Positions 34,346 through 43,419 of a DNA stretch of 64,000 nucleotides are shown one piece after another. Within the stretch, counting starts at the first letter, position 1; each line of letters begins with the position of its first letter. A program made the position numbers and the translations under genes. Origin of the DNA: DAIMFL01 sp964372215 (lineage in GTDB: Bacteria > Pseudomonadota > Alphaproteobacteria > Dongiales > Dongiaceae); contig CAYJQC010000001.1 of NCBI GenBank assembly GCA_964372215.1, forward strand, positions 124,001-188,000, read 5' to 3'. The notes beneath the pieces were generated by a model. The model did not search any database. It saw only the letters and a program-made list of their open reading frames with translations, and was not told the origin of the DNA.

Positions 34346-35578
34346 ATGACGACAGCCGTCAGGTTCGAGAATGTCGACGTCGTCTTCGGCCCGAAGCCGC
34401 CGGAGGCGCTGGGCCTGCTCGACGCCGGCCAGGGGCGCGACCGGATCTATGCGGACACCGGCAACCTGGTCGCCGTCCACGACGCCTCGCTGTTCGTCGA
34501 CGAGGGCGAGATCCTGGTGCTGATGGGGCTCTCGGGCTCCGGCAAGTCGTCGCTGCTGCGTTGCGTCAACGGTCTCAACAAGGTGAGCCGGGGCCGGGTG
34601 CTGGTCCATGACGGGCAGAGCGAGGTGGACGTGGCGAGCTGCGACGCGGCCACGTTGCGGCGCCTGCGGCAGAACCGCATCTCCATGGTGTTCCAGCAGT
34701 TCGCCCTGATGCCCTGGCTGACGGTGCGGGAGAACGTGGGATTCGGTCTCGACATCCGCGGCGTGGACCGGACCGAGCGCGACCGCATCGTCGATGCGAA
34801 CCTGAAGCTGGTCCGTCTCGACACCTTCGCCGACAAGTACGGGCACGAACTGTCCGGCGGCATGCAGCAGCGCGTGGGCTTGGCCCGCGCTTTCGCCACC
34901 GACGCCGACATCCTGCTGATGGACGAGCCGTTCTCGGCCCTCGACCCGCTGATCCGCGAGCATCTGCAGGACGAGCTGATCGAGCTGCAGCAGAAGCTGA
35001 ACAAGACCATCGTGTTCGTCAGCCACGATCTCGACGAGGCGCTGAAGATCGGCACCCGGATCGCCATCATGGAGGCCGGCAAGGTGGTGCAGTTCGGCGT
35101 GCCCGAGGACATCGTGCTGCGGCCGCAGAACGACTACGTGCGCAAGTTCGTCGCCTCGATGAACCCGTTGACCGTGCTCAAGGGCGGCACGCTGATGCGC
35201 CCGGTCAACGACCTCGCGCGCGCCGGCGACGATTCGTCGCAGCTCCTGCTCGACCGCGGCGGCCGCTGCCGGGTCCGACTGGACGCGGCCGGCCGGCCGG
35301 CCGGGCTGACGGTGGCCGGCGCGCCCGGAGAGTTCGTGCCGTATTCCGCCGAGCTCGACCTGGCGGCGATGGCGGAGAACACGATGGTGGCGGGCGGCGA
35401 GCGCACGCCGATGCGCGCCGCGGTCATGGTCCGCCAGATCACCCGCAAGCCGCTGGTGCTGCTGGGCGACGACGGCGAGCTCATCGGCGTCGTAGGTGAA
35501 CACGAGCTGTACCGTGGTATGCTGAAGCAGACCGAACTCGGCGATTCCGATACCCTGGCGCCGGTTGCTGCGAGGTGA
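34346..35578 (+). CDS. choV: Choline ABC transporter ATPase
   Basis: This 410-residue ATPase powers choline uptake. It carries Walker A (GLSGSGKSS), the Q-loop FQQFALMPW, the signature LSGGMQQR and Walker B ILLMDEP, and a C-terminal extension of about 130 residues, as in ProV/OpuAA proteins, where CBS-like domains sense ionic strength. Here that extension is short and diverged. The gene ends where the first HAD hydrolase begins, so the transporter operon probably includes the HAD pair. Confidence 0.88.
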   Translation: MTTAVRFENVDVVFGPKPPEALGLLDAGQGRDRIYADTGNLVAVHDASLFVDEGEILVLMGLSGSGKSSLLRCVNGLNKVSRGRVLVHDGQSEVDVASCDAATLRRLRQNRISMVFQQFALMPWLTVRENVGFGLDIRGVDRTERDRIVDANLKLVRLDTFADKYGHELSGGMQQRVGLARAFATDADILLMDEPFSALDPLIREHLQDELIELQQKLNKTIVFVSHDLDEALKIGTRIAIMEAGKVVQFGVPEDIVLRPQNDYVRKFVASMNPLTVLKGGTLMRPVNDLARAGDDSSQLLLDRGGRCRVRLDAAGRPAGLTVAGAPGEFVPYSAELDLAAMAENTMVAGGERTPMRAAVMVRQITRKPLVLLGDDGELIGVVGEHELYRGMLKQTELGDSDTLAPVAAR

Positions 35579-35582
35579 CACA

Positions 35583-36422
35583 GTGCGACATGACAAACAC
35601 ATCGAGCCCAAATCCATGAAGACCCTGCCGTTTGGCGGCATACAGGCGGTGCTGTTCGACAAGGACGGTGCGCTGTTCGACTTCGTCGGCACCTGGATGC
35701 CGGCCTACGAGGCGATCGCCAGGACTCTTGCCCATGGCAATTCCGATCTGGCGGCGGAACTGCTCAAGGCGGCGGGCCGCGACGTGGCGACCGGCCGGAT
35801 CGAGCCGCGCTCGATCGTCGCCAGCGGCTCCAACCTCGAGCTGGCGAAGCTCTGGGGCAAGATGCTGCGGCGCCGGCATGTCGGCGTTCTAGAGCGGGAA
35901 CTGGACCAGTTCTTCTGCGAGCATGGCCGCACCAGCAACAAGCCGGTGACCGACCTGCCGAAGCTGTTCGATCGGCTGCGCGCCCGCGGCCTGCGCCTCG
36001 GGGTCGCCACCATGGACAGCCACGCGGCGGCCGAAATCGCGCTGCACAGCGCCGGAGTCGCCGGGCTGGTCGACTTCTTCGCCGGCTACGACACCGGCTT
36101 CGGCCAGAAGCCGGGACCGGGCATGGTCGAGGGCTTCTGCCGGGCGATCGGCCTGCCGGCGACCTCCGTCGCCGTGGTCGGCGACACGCTCGACGACATC
36201 GCCATGGGGCGTGCGGCCGGGGCGGGGCTGGTGCTTGGGGTGCTGACCGGGGCGACGCCGCGCGAGGTGCTGGAGGCCGAGGCCGATGCGGTGCTCGGGT
36301 CGATCGCCGATCTGGAAGCGCTGCTCGACGACCCGAACACCGCCCAGGCGGTGGCGCAGATGTCGACGCGGCGCCTGCGCGGCGAGCGGTCCGGTCGACC
36401 GGCACCCGTGCCCGCGCATTGA
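35583..36422 (+). CDS. HAD-superfamily hydrolase (Gph-like), first of a tandem pair
   Basis: This is a HAD phosphatase of about 279 residues. The GTG at 35583 has GAGG at 7-bp spacing; an ATG at 35616 (MKTLPFGGIQ) would shorten it by 11 residues. Motif I is VLFDKDGALFDF, motif II GVATMDSH, motif III the Lys in FGQKPGPGMV and motif IV VVGDTLDDIAMG, with a helical cap between. Its placement 4 bp after the choline transporter suggests a substrate such as a phosphorylated amino alcohol, which is inference; phosphoglycolate phosphatase is an alternative. Confidence 0.75.
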   Translation: MRHDKHIEPKSMKTLPFGGIQAVLFDKDGALFDFVGTWMPAYEAIARTLAHGNSDLAAELLKAAGRDVATGRIEPRSIVASGSNLELAKLWGKMLRRRHVGVLERELDQFFCEHGRTSNKPVTDLPKLFDRLRARGLRLGVATMDSHAAAEIALHSAGVAGLVDFFAGYDTGFGQKPGPGMVEGFCRAIGLPATSVAVVGDTLDDIAMGRAAGAGLVLGVLTGATPREVLEAEADAVLGSIADLEALLDDPNTAQAVAQMSTRRLRGERSGRPAPVPAH

Positions 36423-36515
36423 TCGGTCTGCACCGGTACGGGAGCGGGCGATCGTAGGCAACCGGCGCATCGGAAGCCTGCGCGAGGCAGTCCCGTCGCC
36501 GGCCGGCCGCATCCC

Positions 36516-37241
36516 ATGAGCCAATCCGCCAATCGCGCGATCCCCGACATCCGGGCCGTGTTGTTCGACAAGGACGGCACGCTGTTCGATTTCTTCGGCA
36601 CCTGGGCGCCGGCCTACGAGACCATCGCCGCCGAGCTGGCCGAGGGTGACGCGGCGCTTGCGCTGCGCCTGCTCCGGGCCGGCGGCCATGACCCGGCGGC
36701 CGGCACGATCACGCCGCGCTCGGTGCTGTCCGGCGGCACCAACCGCGAGATCGCCGCGATCTGGTGCCCGCTGCTCGGGCGCGACGATGTCACCACTCTC
36801 GAGGCCCAGCTCGACCTGTTCTTCCGCGCCCATGCCGGCGGCAACGCCAAGCCGGTGACCGACCTGCCGGCGCTGTTCCGCCGCCTGCGCGGGCGCGGGC
36901 TGAAGCTCGGCGTCGCCACCATGGACAGCCACGGCGCGGCCGAGGCGGCGCTGGCCGCCTTCGGCCTGACCGGCCTGGTCGATTTCTTCACCGGCTACGA
37001 CAGCGGCCACGGCACCAAGCCCGGTCCCGGCATGGTCGACGGCTTCTGCCGCGCGGTGGGCATCCCGGCCGCCGCCGTCGCCGTGGTCGGCGACACCCTG
37101 CACGACATGGAGATGGCGCGCGCCGCCGGTGCCGGGCTCGCGATCGGCGTGCTCACCGGCGCCACCCCGCGCGCCGCGCTGGCGCCCCACGCCGACCGCG
37201 TGCTGGCCTCGATCGCCGAATTGGAAGCGCTGCTGGGATAG
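36516..37241 (+). CDS. HAD-superfamily hydrolase, second of a tandem pair
   Basis: This 241-residue HAD phosphatase is a close paralogue of the gene upstream: VLFDKDGTLFDFFGTWAPAYE against VLFDKDGALFDFVGTWMPAYE, and GVATMDSHGAAEAAL against GVATMDSHAAAEIAL. All four HAD motifs are intact (DxDGT, TMDS, the K in GTKPGPGMVDGF and GDTLHDME). The 93-bp gap and high identity indicate a local duplication. Both copies look functional, so the pair may have divided substrates. Confidence 0.78.
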   Translation: MSQSANRAIPDIRAVLFDKDGTLFDFFGTWAPAYETIAAELAEGDAALALRLLRAGGHDPAAGTITPRSVLSGGTNREIAAIWCPLLGRDDVTTLEAQLDLFFRAHAGGNAKPVTDLPALFRRLRGRGLKLGVATMDSHGAAEAALAAFGLTGLVDFFTGYDSGHGTKPGPGMVDGFCRAVGIPAAAVAVVGDTLHDMEMARAAGAGLAIGVLTGATPRAALAPHADRVLASIAELEALLG

Positions 37242-37242
37242 G

Positions 37243-37330
37243 CCCTCACCCGCCTCGCTGTCGCTCGGCACCCTCTCCCGCGCGGCGGGAGAGGGAGGGG
37301 CCCATCGCGTCAGCGATGGGAGGGTGAGGG
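37243..37330. repeat. Nested palindromic intergenic element
   Basis: CCCTCACCC (37243-37251) and GGGTGAGGG (37322-37330) are inverted ends. Inside are CCCTCTCCCGC/GCGGGAGAGGG (37271-37295, 3-nt loop) and CCCATCGC/GCGATGGG (37301-37320). It lies between convergent genes and could act as a bidirectional terminator, though no T-run follows. Confidence 0.6.
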
Positions 37331-37334
37331 TGAC

Positions 37335-38420
37335 TCAGAACGCCGAGTCGGTGCTGCCTTCGCGCCGCCGCCGGCCGGCGCGACGGCCGCCGGCGCCGCC
37401 GCCGGTTTCCAGCGCGACGCCGTCGCGCAAGGCCGCGAACTGCGCTTCCGCCCCGGTCGAGATCTGGCCGAGCCGCGCCACGATGGCGGCGAGGTCGGGC
37501 TTCTCGGCGGCGGGCTCATGATTCTCCAGCGCCGCGCGCATCGCCTTGATGTGTGCAGGGCTGGTGCCGCAGCAGCCGCCGATGATGCGCACGCCGATGT
37601 CGCGGGCCAGGCGCGCGTAGTCGGCCATCAGCTCCGGCGTGCCGTCATAGCGGATCTTGCCGTCGTCGAAATAGGGAATCCCGCAATTGCCCTTGGCGAT
37701 CATCACGTCGCCGGGCTCCGCCGTGCCCGACATGTTGAGCAGCGCCGCCAGCAGCTCGGCCGCGCCGACCCCGCAATTGGCGCCGTAGGCGATCGGGCGG
37801 GGCTCGAGAGAATGGAACATCGCCACCGCCTCGGCCGCGGTCACCCCCATCATGGTGCGGCCGTTGGTGTCGAAGCTGAGGGTGGTGACGATCGGCAGGC
37901 CGGTGGTGGCGGCACCGGCGACGGCGGCCGCGACCTCGTCCTTCGACGACATGGTCTCGATCCACAGCACGTCGACCCCGCCATCGGCCAGGGCGCGCGC
38001 CTGCTCGGCGAAGGCCTCGGTGCCGTCCGCGATGGTGAGCGGGCCGAGCGGCTCGAACAGCTCGCCGGTCGGACCCATGGAGCCGCCGACCACGATCTCG
38101 CGGCCGGCCTTGGCGCCCTCGGAATCGGCGACGCCTCGGCAGATCCTGGCCGCAGTCTCGTTCACCGCCTGCACCCGGTCCTGCCACTTGTGCAGCTTGA
38201 GGCGGTGCCGGCTGCCGCCGAAGCTGTTGGTCAGCACGATGTCCGAGCCGGCCTGGATCATGGTGCGGTGCAGGGTCTCGATCCGGTCGGGATGGTCGAA
38301 GTTCCATAGCTCCGGCGCGTCGCCGGTCTGCAGCCCGGCGTCGAACAGGTTAGTGCCGGTCGCCCCGTCGGCCAGGAGCCAGGGTCGGGCAGCGAGCAGG
38401 CGTTGCAGACGGTCGGACAT
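37335..38420 (-). CDS. Betaine-homocysteine S-methyltransferase-type enzyme
   Basis: This 361-residue homocysteine S-methyltransferase probably uses glycine betaine as methyl donor, yielding methionine and dimethylglycine. The ATG at 38420 gives the usual start (LLADGATGTNLFDAGL). Zinc ligands are visible at C216 (GANCGVG) and C283-C284 (GGCCGTSP). Length, motifs and the dimethylglycine dehydrogenase-like neighbour upstream on the same strand favour a BHMT-like enzyme over an S-methylmethionine or MetH-type one. The last 40 residues are an Arg/Gly-rich extension of unknown role. Confidence 0.8.
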   Translation of the reverse strand: MSDRLQRLLAARPWLLADGATGTNLFDAGLQTGDAPELWNFDHPDRIETLHRTMIQAGSDIVLTNSFGGSRHRLKLHKWQDRVQAVNETAARICRGVADSEGAKAGREIVVGGSMGPTGELFEPLGPLTIADGTEAFAEQARALADGGVDVLWIETMSSKDEVAAAVAGAATTGLPIVTTLSFDTNGRTMMGVTAAEAVAMFHSLEPRPIAYGANCGVGAAELLAALLNMSGTAEPGDVMIAKGNCGIPYFDDGKIRYDGTPELMADYARLARDIGVRIIGGCCGTSPAHIKAMRAALENHEPAAEKPDLAAIVARLGQISTGAEAQFAALRDGVALETGGGAGGRRAGRRRREGSTDSAF

Positions 38421-38551
38421 GGGCGTTTCGCAGTTCCAGGCTGTTCGAAAGGCCGGAATTTTAGCCCCAATCGCCCCGGGATGCGACGCCGCAATGGGAT
38501 AGAGAATACTTGGGTCTTCCGGGGGACTCCGCCGGAAACCGGGGCCCCGTG

Positions 38552-38619
38552 CTTCGACAGGCTCAGCATGAGGCCCTTCCTTCGACCGTCCGGTGCGCCT
38601 CATCCTGAGCTTGTCGAAG
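38552..38619. repeat. Inverted repeat of the CTTCGACA...CTCA family, copy 1
   Basis: Arms at 38552-38573 and 38598-38619 are inverted with two mismatches (core CTTCGACARGCTCA against TGAGCTTGTCGAAG). A related copy is at 41213-41296. Such elements are frequent between genes of GC-rich alphaproteobacteria. Confidence 0.65.
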
Positions 38620-38638
38620 GATGAGGGAAGCCTGCCGT

Positions 38639-41071
38639 CTACGCCCGCAGGCGCTTGTTCTCCGGGTCCCAGGGGCTCTCGGGGATCACCACCGCCGGGC
38701 ACTTCTTGCCGAGGATCTCGATCTTGAGCTCGGTGCCGATCGCGGCGGCGTCCGGCTTCACATAGGCGACGGCCAGCGACTTGCCGATTGTGTAGCCGTA
38801 GGCGCCCGAGGTGGCGCGGCCGACCATCTTGCGGCCCTGGTAGATCGGCTCGTTGCCGAGCGGGTCGGCGTTCTTGACCTCGCAGGCCAGGGTCACGAAG
38901 CGGTTCGGCACGCCCTGCTGCTGCTGGCGGACCAGCGCCTCGCGGCCCTTGAACTCGGCCTTGTTGAGCTGCACGAAGCGGTCGAGCCCGGATTCGAACG
39001 GCGTGTAGTCGGACGTGAGATCCACCTTCCAGTAGCGATAGCCCTTCTCGATGCGGAGCGAATCCATCGCCCGCATGCCGTACGGCGCGATGCCGTGTTC
39101 CTTGCCGGCTTCCATCAGCGCGTCGAAGATCTGGTTCTGGTAGACCAGGGAGTGATGCAGTTCCCAACCGAGCTCGCCGACGAAGTTGACGCGCAGCGCG
39201 CGCACCGGCGCCACGCCGATCGTGATGTCCTTGCCCGACAGCCACGGGAAGGCGGCGTTCGACACGTCGGCGTCGGTCACCTTTTGCAGCACGTCGCGCG
39301 CCTTCGGCCCGGCGATGACCAGCACGCCGTTGTCCAGCGTCACGTCGCGGATGGCGACGCTGCCGTCCTGCGGCGCGTTCCTCAGCAGCAGGTCATGGTC
39401 GTGGCGGTTCGCCGCCGCCGCGCTGATCAGGTAGAACCGATCGGGCCCGAGCCGGGTGATGGTGAACTCGGCCGCGATGCCGCCCTTGTGGGTCAGCACA
39501 TGGGCGAGGCCGATCCGGTAGTGCTTCTGCGGCAGCTTGTTCGCCACCAGGCCGTCGAGGAAGGCTTCCGCGCCGGGGCCGGAGACCTCGAACTTCGAGA
39601 ACCCGGTGAGGTCCTGGATGCCGACGCGCTCGCGCACCGCGGCCACCTCGCCGCGCACCGGCTCGAACGCGTTGGAGCGGCGGAACGACAGCTTCTCCAC
39701 CGGCTTGCGGCCCTTGGGCGCGAACCAGCTGGTGCGCTCCCAGCCGTATTTCTGGCCGAACACGGCGCCGAGCGCCTTCATCCGGTCGTAGCACGGCGCG
39801 GTCTTGGCCGGTCGCGCTGCCGGGCGCTCCTCGAACGGGTAGTGAATGATGAAGATGTGCTCGTAGGTCTCTTCGTTCTTGAGCTTGGTGTAGCGTTTGT
39901 TGGCGTAGGGGCCGAAGCGGCGCGGGTCGGCATCCCACATGTCGATGCCGGGCTCGCCCTCGGTGATCCATTCCGCGAGCTGCCAGCCGGAGCCGCCGGC
40001 GGCGGTGACGCCGAAGCTGTGGCCTTCCGACATCCAGTAATTGCGGAGGCCCCAGGCCGGGCCGATCATCGGGCTGCCGTCGGGGGTGTAGGCGATCGGG
40101 CCGTTGATCACGTTCTTGATGCCGGCTTCGCCGAAGATCGGCACCCGGTTGATCGCCGCTTCGATATAGGGCTCGAGCCGGTCGAGATCGCCCGGGAACA
40201 GATCCTGGCCGAAGGTGTCGGGCACGCCATCGACGAAGCAGGCCGGCGCGTGTTTCTCGTACGGCCCGAGGATCAGGCCCTGGCGCTCCTCGCGCATGTA
40301 GTAGGAGGCATCGCTTTCGCGCAGCACCGCCATCTCCGGCAGGCCCTGCTCCTTGCGCTTGACCAACTCGGGATGGGGCTCGGTCACGATGTACTGGTGC
40401 TCGACCGGGATCACGGGAATGTCGAGCCCGACCATGGCGGCGGTCTGGCGCGCATAGTTGCCGGTCGCGGTCACCACGTGCTCGCAGGTGATGTCGCCCT
40501 TGGCGGTCTTCACCAGCCATTCGCCGCCGGGGAGCTGGTGGATCGCGCTGACCGGCGTGTTGCGATAGATCTCGGCGCCGCCGTTGCGCGCGCCGATCGC
40601 CATGGCGTTGGTCACGTCCACTGGCGCGATGTGGCCGTCCTGGGGATGATAGAGCGCGCCGACCAGCCCGTCGGTGTTGCACAGCGGCCAGAGCTCCTTG
40701 ATCCGCTTCGGCGTCACGATCTCGAACGGCACGCCGATCGAGTTCGCGGTGCCGCAATACTTCTGGTACTCGTCCATCCGCTCGCGGTTGGTCGCCAGGC
40801 GCAGATTGCCGGTGACGTGGAACGAGACGTCCTGGCCGGTCTCGGCCGGCAGCTTCTTGTAGAGGTCGACCGAGTACTTGTGCAGCTGGCCGACGCAGTA
40901 GCTCATGTTGAACAGCGGCAGCAGGCCGGCGGCGTGCCAGGTCGAGCCGGCGGTCAGCTCGGTGCGCTCGCACAGCACGACGTCCGACCAGCCCTTCTTG
41001 GTCAGGTGATAGAGGATGCTGACGCCGACCACCCCGCCGCCGATCACCACCACCCGCGCATGCGTCTTCAT
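38639..41071 (-). CDS. Dimethylglycine/sarcosine dehydrogenase-like flavoprotein (FAD + GcvT)
   Basis: This 810-residue flavoenzyme has an N-terminal FAD domain (VVVIGGGVVGVSILYHL) with H46 in STWHAAGLLP, the covalent-FAD histidine of the DMGDH/SARDH family. A C-terminal GcvT-like domain, with motifs such as GELGWELHHSL and RIEKGYRYWKVDLTSDY, binds tetrahydrofolate. The enzyme would remove a methyl group from dimethylglycine (or sarcosine) and pass formaldehyde to folate. It follows the betaine methyltransferase gene on the same strand, whose product is dimethylglycine, so that substrate is favoured. Confidence 0.82.
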   Translation of the reverse strand: MKTHARVVVIGGGVVGVSILYHLTKKGWSDVVLCERTELTAGSTWHAAGLLPLFNMSYCVGQLHKYSVDLYKKLPAETGQDVSFHVTGNLRLATNRERMDEYQKYCGTANSIGVPFEIVTPKRIKELWPLCNTDGLVGALYHPQDGHIAPVDVTNAMAIGARNGGAEIYRNTPVSAIHQLPGGEWLVKTAKGDITCEHVVTATGNYARQTAAMVGLDIPVIPVEHQYIVTEPHPELVKRKEQGLPEMAVLRESDASYYMREERQGLILGPYEKHAPACFVDGVPDTFGQDLFPGDLDRLEPYIEAAINRVPIFGEAGIKNVINGPIAYTPDGSPMIGPAWGLRNYWMSEGHSFGVTAAGGSGWQLAEWITEGEPGIDMWDADPRRFGPYANKRYTKLKNEETYEHIFIIHYPFEERPAARPAKTAPCYDRMKALGAVFGQKYGWERTSWFAPKGRKPVEKLSFRRSNAFEPVRGEVAAVRERVGIQDLTGFSKFEVSGPGAEAFLDGLVANKLPQKHYRIGLAHVLTHKGGIAAEFTITRLGPDRFYLISAAAANRHDHDLLLRNAPQDGSVAIRDVTLDNGVLVIAGPKARDVLQKVTDADVSNAAFPWLSGKDITIGVAPVRALRVNFVGELGWELHHSLVYQNQIFDALMEAGKEHGIAPYGMRAMDSLRIEKGYRYWKVDLTSDYTPFESGLDRFVQLNKAEFKGREALVRQQQQGVPNRFVTLACEVKNADPLGNEPIYQGRKMVGRATSGAYGYTIGKSLAVAYVKPDAAAIGTELKIEILGKKCPAVVIPESPWDPENKRLRA

Positions 41072-41212
41072 GAGCCCCTAGGCCTCCCCGCCGAATTCGT
41101 TGTCGCTCTTAGATAACCCTCTGAAAACTAAGGGCTTGCGTTTGCGCGACAGCAATTTACGGATTCGCGCCAGGGCAGTACACCGCCGATGAGGCGCGGC
41201 AGCGGCCCTCGT

Positions 41213-41296
41213 CCTTCGACCGGCTCGGGACGAGGGAAACGTAGGTGCAAGCGCTCGGAAGGAGGAGCCTCACCCTGAGCTTGTCGAAGGGTGAGG
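41213..41296. repeat. Inverted repeat of the CTTCGACA...CTCA family, copy 2
   Basis: CCTTCGACCGGCTCGGGACGAGG (from 41213) and CCTCACCCTGAGCTTGTCGA (from 41268) form an imperfect hairpin. It lies between the dehydrogenase gene and the exported-protein pair. Confidence 0.6.
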
Positions 41297-41311
41297 CGGC
41301 GCGCTCCCGCC

Positions 41312-42148
41312 CTACGACCCGCCGAGCGACTCCCAGAACCGGATGTTGGTCCTGACCACCAGCCGGTCGTGGCTGCCCTCCAGGCAGTCGCGCATCGAGA
41401 ACACGTGATGGGTCACGTCGACCCTGGTGACGCAGCTGCCGTGGATCTCACGCGCCAGCGCGATGCCGGACGGGTCGGCCGCCGCGCCCTGGGCGGTCAT
41501 GGCGGTGCCGAGCAGCCGGCCGTCGCTGTCGCTCGGGCTGCGGCCGGTGGCGGGCAGGGCGTTGATCATGGCGTTGGTCGCGCGGATCGCGTCCGACGCC
41601 TCGCCCGGCGCGTCGAAGAACTGCTCGGCGGCGGCGCGCACCGCGCCCGTCGCCGCGGCGATCTCGTCCGCCATCTGGGGGCTCGGGTCGTCGTCGGCGG
41701 CGACCGGCAGCAGGGATACGTCCGGGCCGATCTCGAGGGCGATCTCGGCGAGCCCGAGCCGGCGCAGGTCCTCGGCCGAGACCTCCGCCGTCACCGCGGT
41801 GAAGCCGCGGCTGCTGCTGAAACGAAGAAAGGGCGCCGCGGGAAGTCGAACCGCGGCGCCCTCGAGGTCGGTGCCGACCAGGTAGATCTCGGCGTCCGCC
41901 GCCGGGAGGTAAGCGGTGTCGGGCGCCGGGTTGGCCCGCGGCTGCTGCAGGCAGAAGCTGCTGAGCTCGGCGCGGCAGCCGCCGGCATCGCAGCTCAGGT
42001 GGACCGGGGCCGCGCTCGCCACCAGGCCCAGCACCTGCGGTGCCGCCTCGGCCGGCGCCGCCACCGCGGCAAGCAGGCCCACCGCGGCGACAGCGGGAAG
42101 CCAGGATCGGGACGCCCAGGATCGGGGCGCCCAGGATCGAGACGCCAT
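41312..42148 (-). CDS. Exported protein of unknown function, paralogue A
   Basis: This 278-residue protein is not recognised. The ATG at 42148 gives a signal peptide with an ALAAVAAP-type core, ending AEA-APQVL. The mature protein opens APQVLGLVAS and carries conserved cysteines in CDAGGCRAELSSFCLQQ, then an all-beta-looking middle and a C-terminal helical part with HHVFSMRDCL and the end FWESLGGS. The same landmarks are in the next gene upstream, 23 bp away, so this is a tandem duplication. Several cysteines imply disulfides in the periplasm. No enzyme motif is seen. Confidence 0.6.
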   Translation of the reverse strand: MASRSWAPRSWASRSWLPAVAAVGLLAAVAAPAEAAPQVLGLVASAAPVHLSCDAGGCRAELSSFCLQQPRANPAPDTAYLPAADAEIYLVGTDLEGAAVRLPAAPFLRFSSSRGFTAVTAEVSAEDLRRLGLAEIALEIGPDVSLLPVAADDDPSPQMADEIAAATGAVRAAAEQFFDAPGEASDAIRATNAMINALPATGRSPSDSDGRLLGTAMTAQGAAADPSGIALAREIHGSCVTRVDVTHHVFSMRDCLEGSHDRLVVRTNIRFWESLGGS

Positions 42149-42171
42149 GGCGCGCCGCTCCACCGGGCGGC

Positions 42172-43035
42172 TCAAGAGCCGCCCGCCGCGGTCCAGAACT
42201 TCCGGTTGGTATTGACCATCAGATCGGCGTGGCGCAGCCGCAGGCATTCCCGCATCGAGAACATCGAGCTCGATTCGACGGAGATGCGGCATTCCGCGAA
42301 CAGTCCATGGGCCCGCTCGATGCCCGCCGGACTGAGCGCGCCGACCGCGGGCAGCGCCGCGATCTGCTCGAACAGCTCATTGCGATCCGCCGCAGTCTCG
42401 CGACCGCGCTGCGGCAGGCTGTTGATCAGCAGGGTGGCGATCCGGGCGGCATCGGACGATACCCCGGGCGCTTCGAACAGCGTCTGCGCGAGGTCGCGCA
42501 GCGGCCCGGTGGCGAGGGCGAGCTCGGCGTCGGTCTGGGGATCGGGATCGTTGGCGACCGGCGCCGGGACCAGGGATACCGACGGGGCCACCGCGACGGC
42601 GAGGCGGAGCGCCTGCGGCGCCACCCCGAGGGTCCCGGCGATGTGGTCGCGCTCGGACTGCGGCAGGCTCATGGCGACCGAGGTGAAGCCGATCATGGTG
42701 GCGATCCGCAGGGTCCCGGCGGCCGGCAGGCGCAGCTCGCGGCCGTCCGGCGCGCTCGCCACCAGGACGATCTCGCCTTCGGGTCCCGGAACATAGGCGG
42801 TGCCGGTGGACGGCGAGGAGCGCCCCTCCTGCAGGCAGAAGCTGCTGAACTGGGCGCTGCATTCATAGCCGTCGCAAATCAGCGGGGTCGGGAAGCCGTT
42901 GTCGGCGACCAGGCCGAGCACCTGCGGCGCCGCCGTCGCGGGGCTCGTCCACAGCGCGACGGCCACGCTGGAGCAGGCCAGGGCGGCGGCAAGGTAGCCG
43001 GTGAAACGTCGCAGAACGCGGTTGGCTGCAGCCAT
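42172..43035 (-). CDS. Exported protein of unknown function, paralogue B
   Basis: This 287-residue partner of the preceding gene has a signal peptide ending ATA-APQVL. The start at 43035 is chosen from the signal structure; the very long frame upstream is a shadow of the antisense mttB-like gene. Conserved with paralogue A are APQVLGLVA, the CDGYECSAQFSSFCLQE cluster, MFSMRECL and the end FWTAAGGS. The pair is probably one operon. Beyond export and disulfide bonding nothing functional can be read. Confidence 0.6.
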   Translation of the reverse strand: MAAANRVLRRFTGYLAAALACSSVAVALWTSPATAAPQVLGLVADNGFPTPLICDGYECSAQFSSFCLQEGRSSPSTGTAYVPGPEGEIVLVASAPDGRELRLPAAGTLRIATMIGFTSVAMSLPQSERDHIAGTLGVAPQALRLAVAVAPSVSLVPAPVANDPDPQTDAELALATGPLRDLAQTLFEAPGVSSDAARIATLLINSLPQRGRETAADRNELFEQIAALPAVGALSPAGIERAHGLFAECRISVESSSMFSMRECLRLRHADLMVNTNRKFWTAAGGS

Positions 43036-43419
43036 TGCACGGTCACTCCCACGGCTGTGCGCCGGGGCGGCCCAGGGCGGCATGCGGTGACCTGCCAAGC
43101 TCGGCAGACCGTCCTGCCGCAGACAGAGCCGTCCGGCTCCTCGATCTCGCGCCCGCTGCGGAAGCGGGCCCAAATCCTGCAGAATCATCGCACCCGCTGG
43201 CACCGTGGTCAACCGGCGGGGCGAGTCGCGCCGGGCACGAACCCGTGAGCAGCGGCCCGGGCGGCGGCGGCGCGCAAATCCGCGCCCATCACGGCGCGCG
43301 GCGGGCTTGGCGCTAACGCACCAGGGGCGGTCGTTGCAGCGCAAGTTGGCGCCGCCCGTCAGACCAATAATTCCCAGGGAATCCTCGGCATTTCTTCCAG
43401 CTTCTTGCGGAGTGACGGC
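43036..43419. other. Divergent intergenic region, 384 bp, with one hairpin
   Basis: It lies between the exported-protein pair and the MttB-family gene. GCCCGCT...AGCGGGC around 43158-43178 can form a stem without a T-run. The 3' part becomes AT-richer just before the MttB start, as for a promoter. No RNA gene or recognised riboswitch was identified. Confidence 0.35.

Noticed and set aside
38421..38550. SAM-II-riboswitch-like GGCTAAAA upstream of the betaine methyltransferase
   Set aside because: Only one short block matches; the paired regions and the UUAAA segment of SAM-II were not found, so the resemblance is probably chance.
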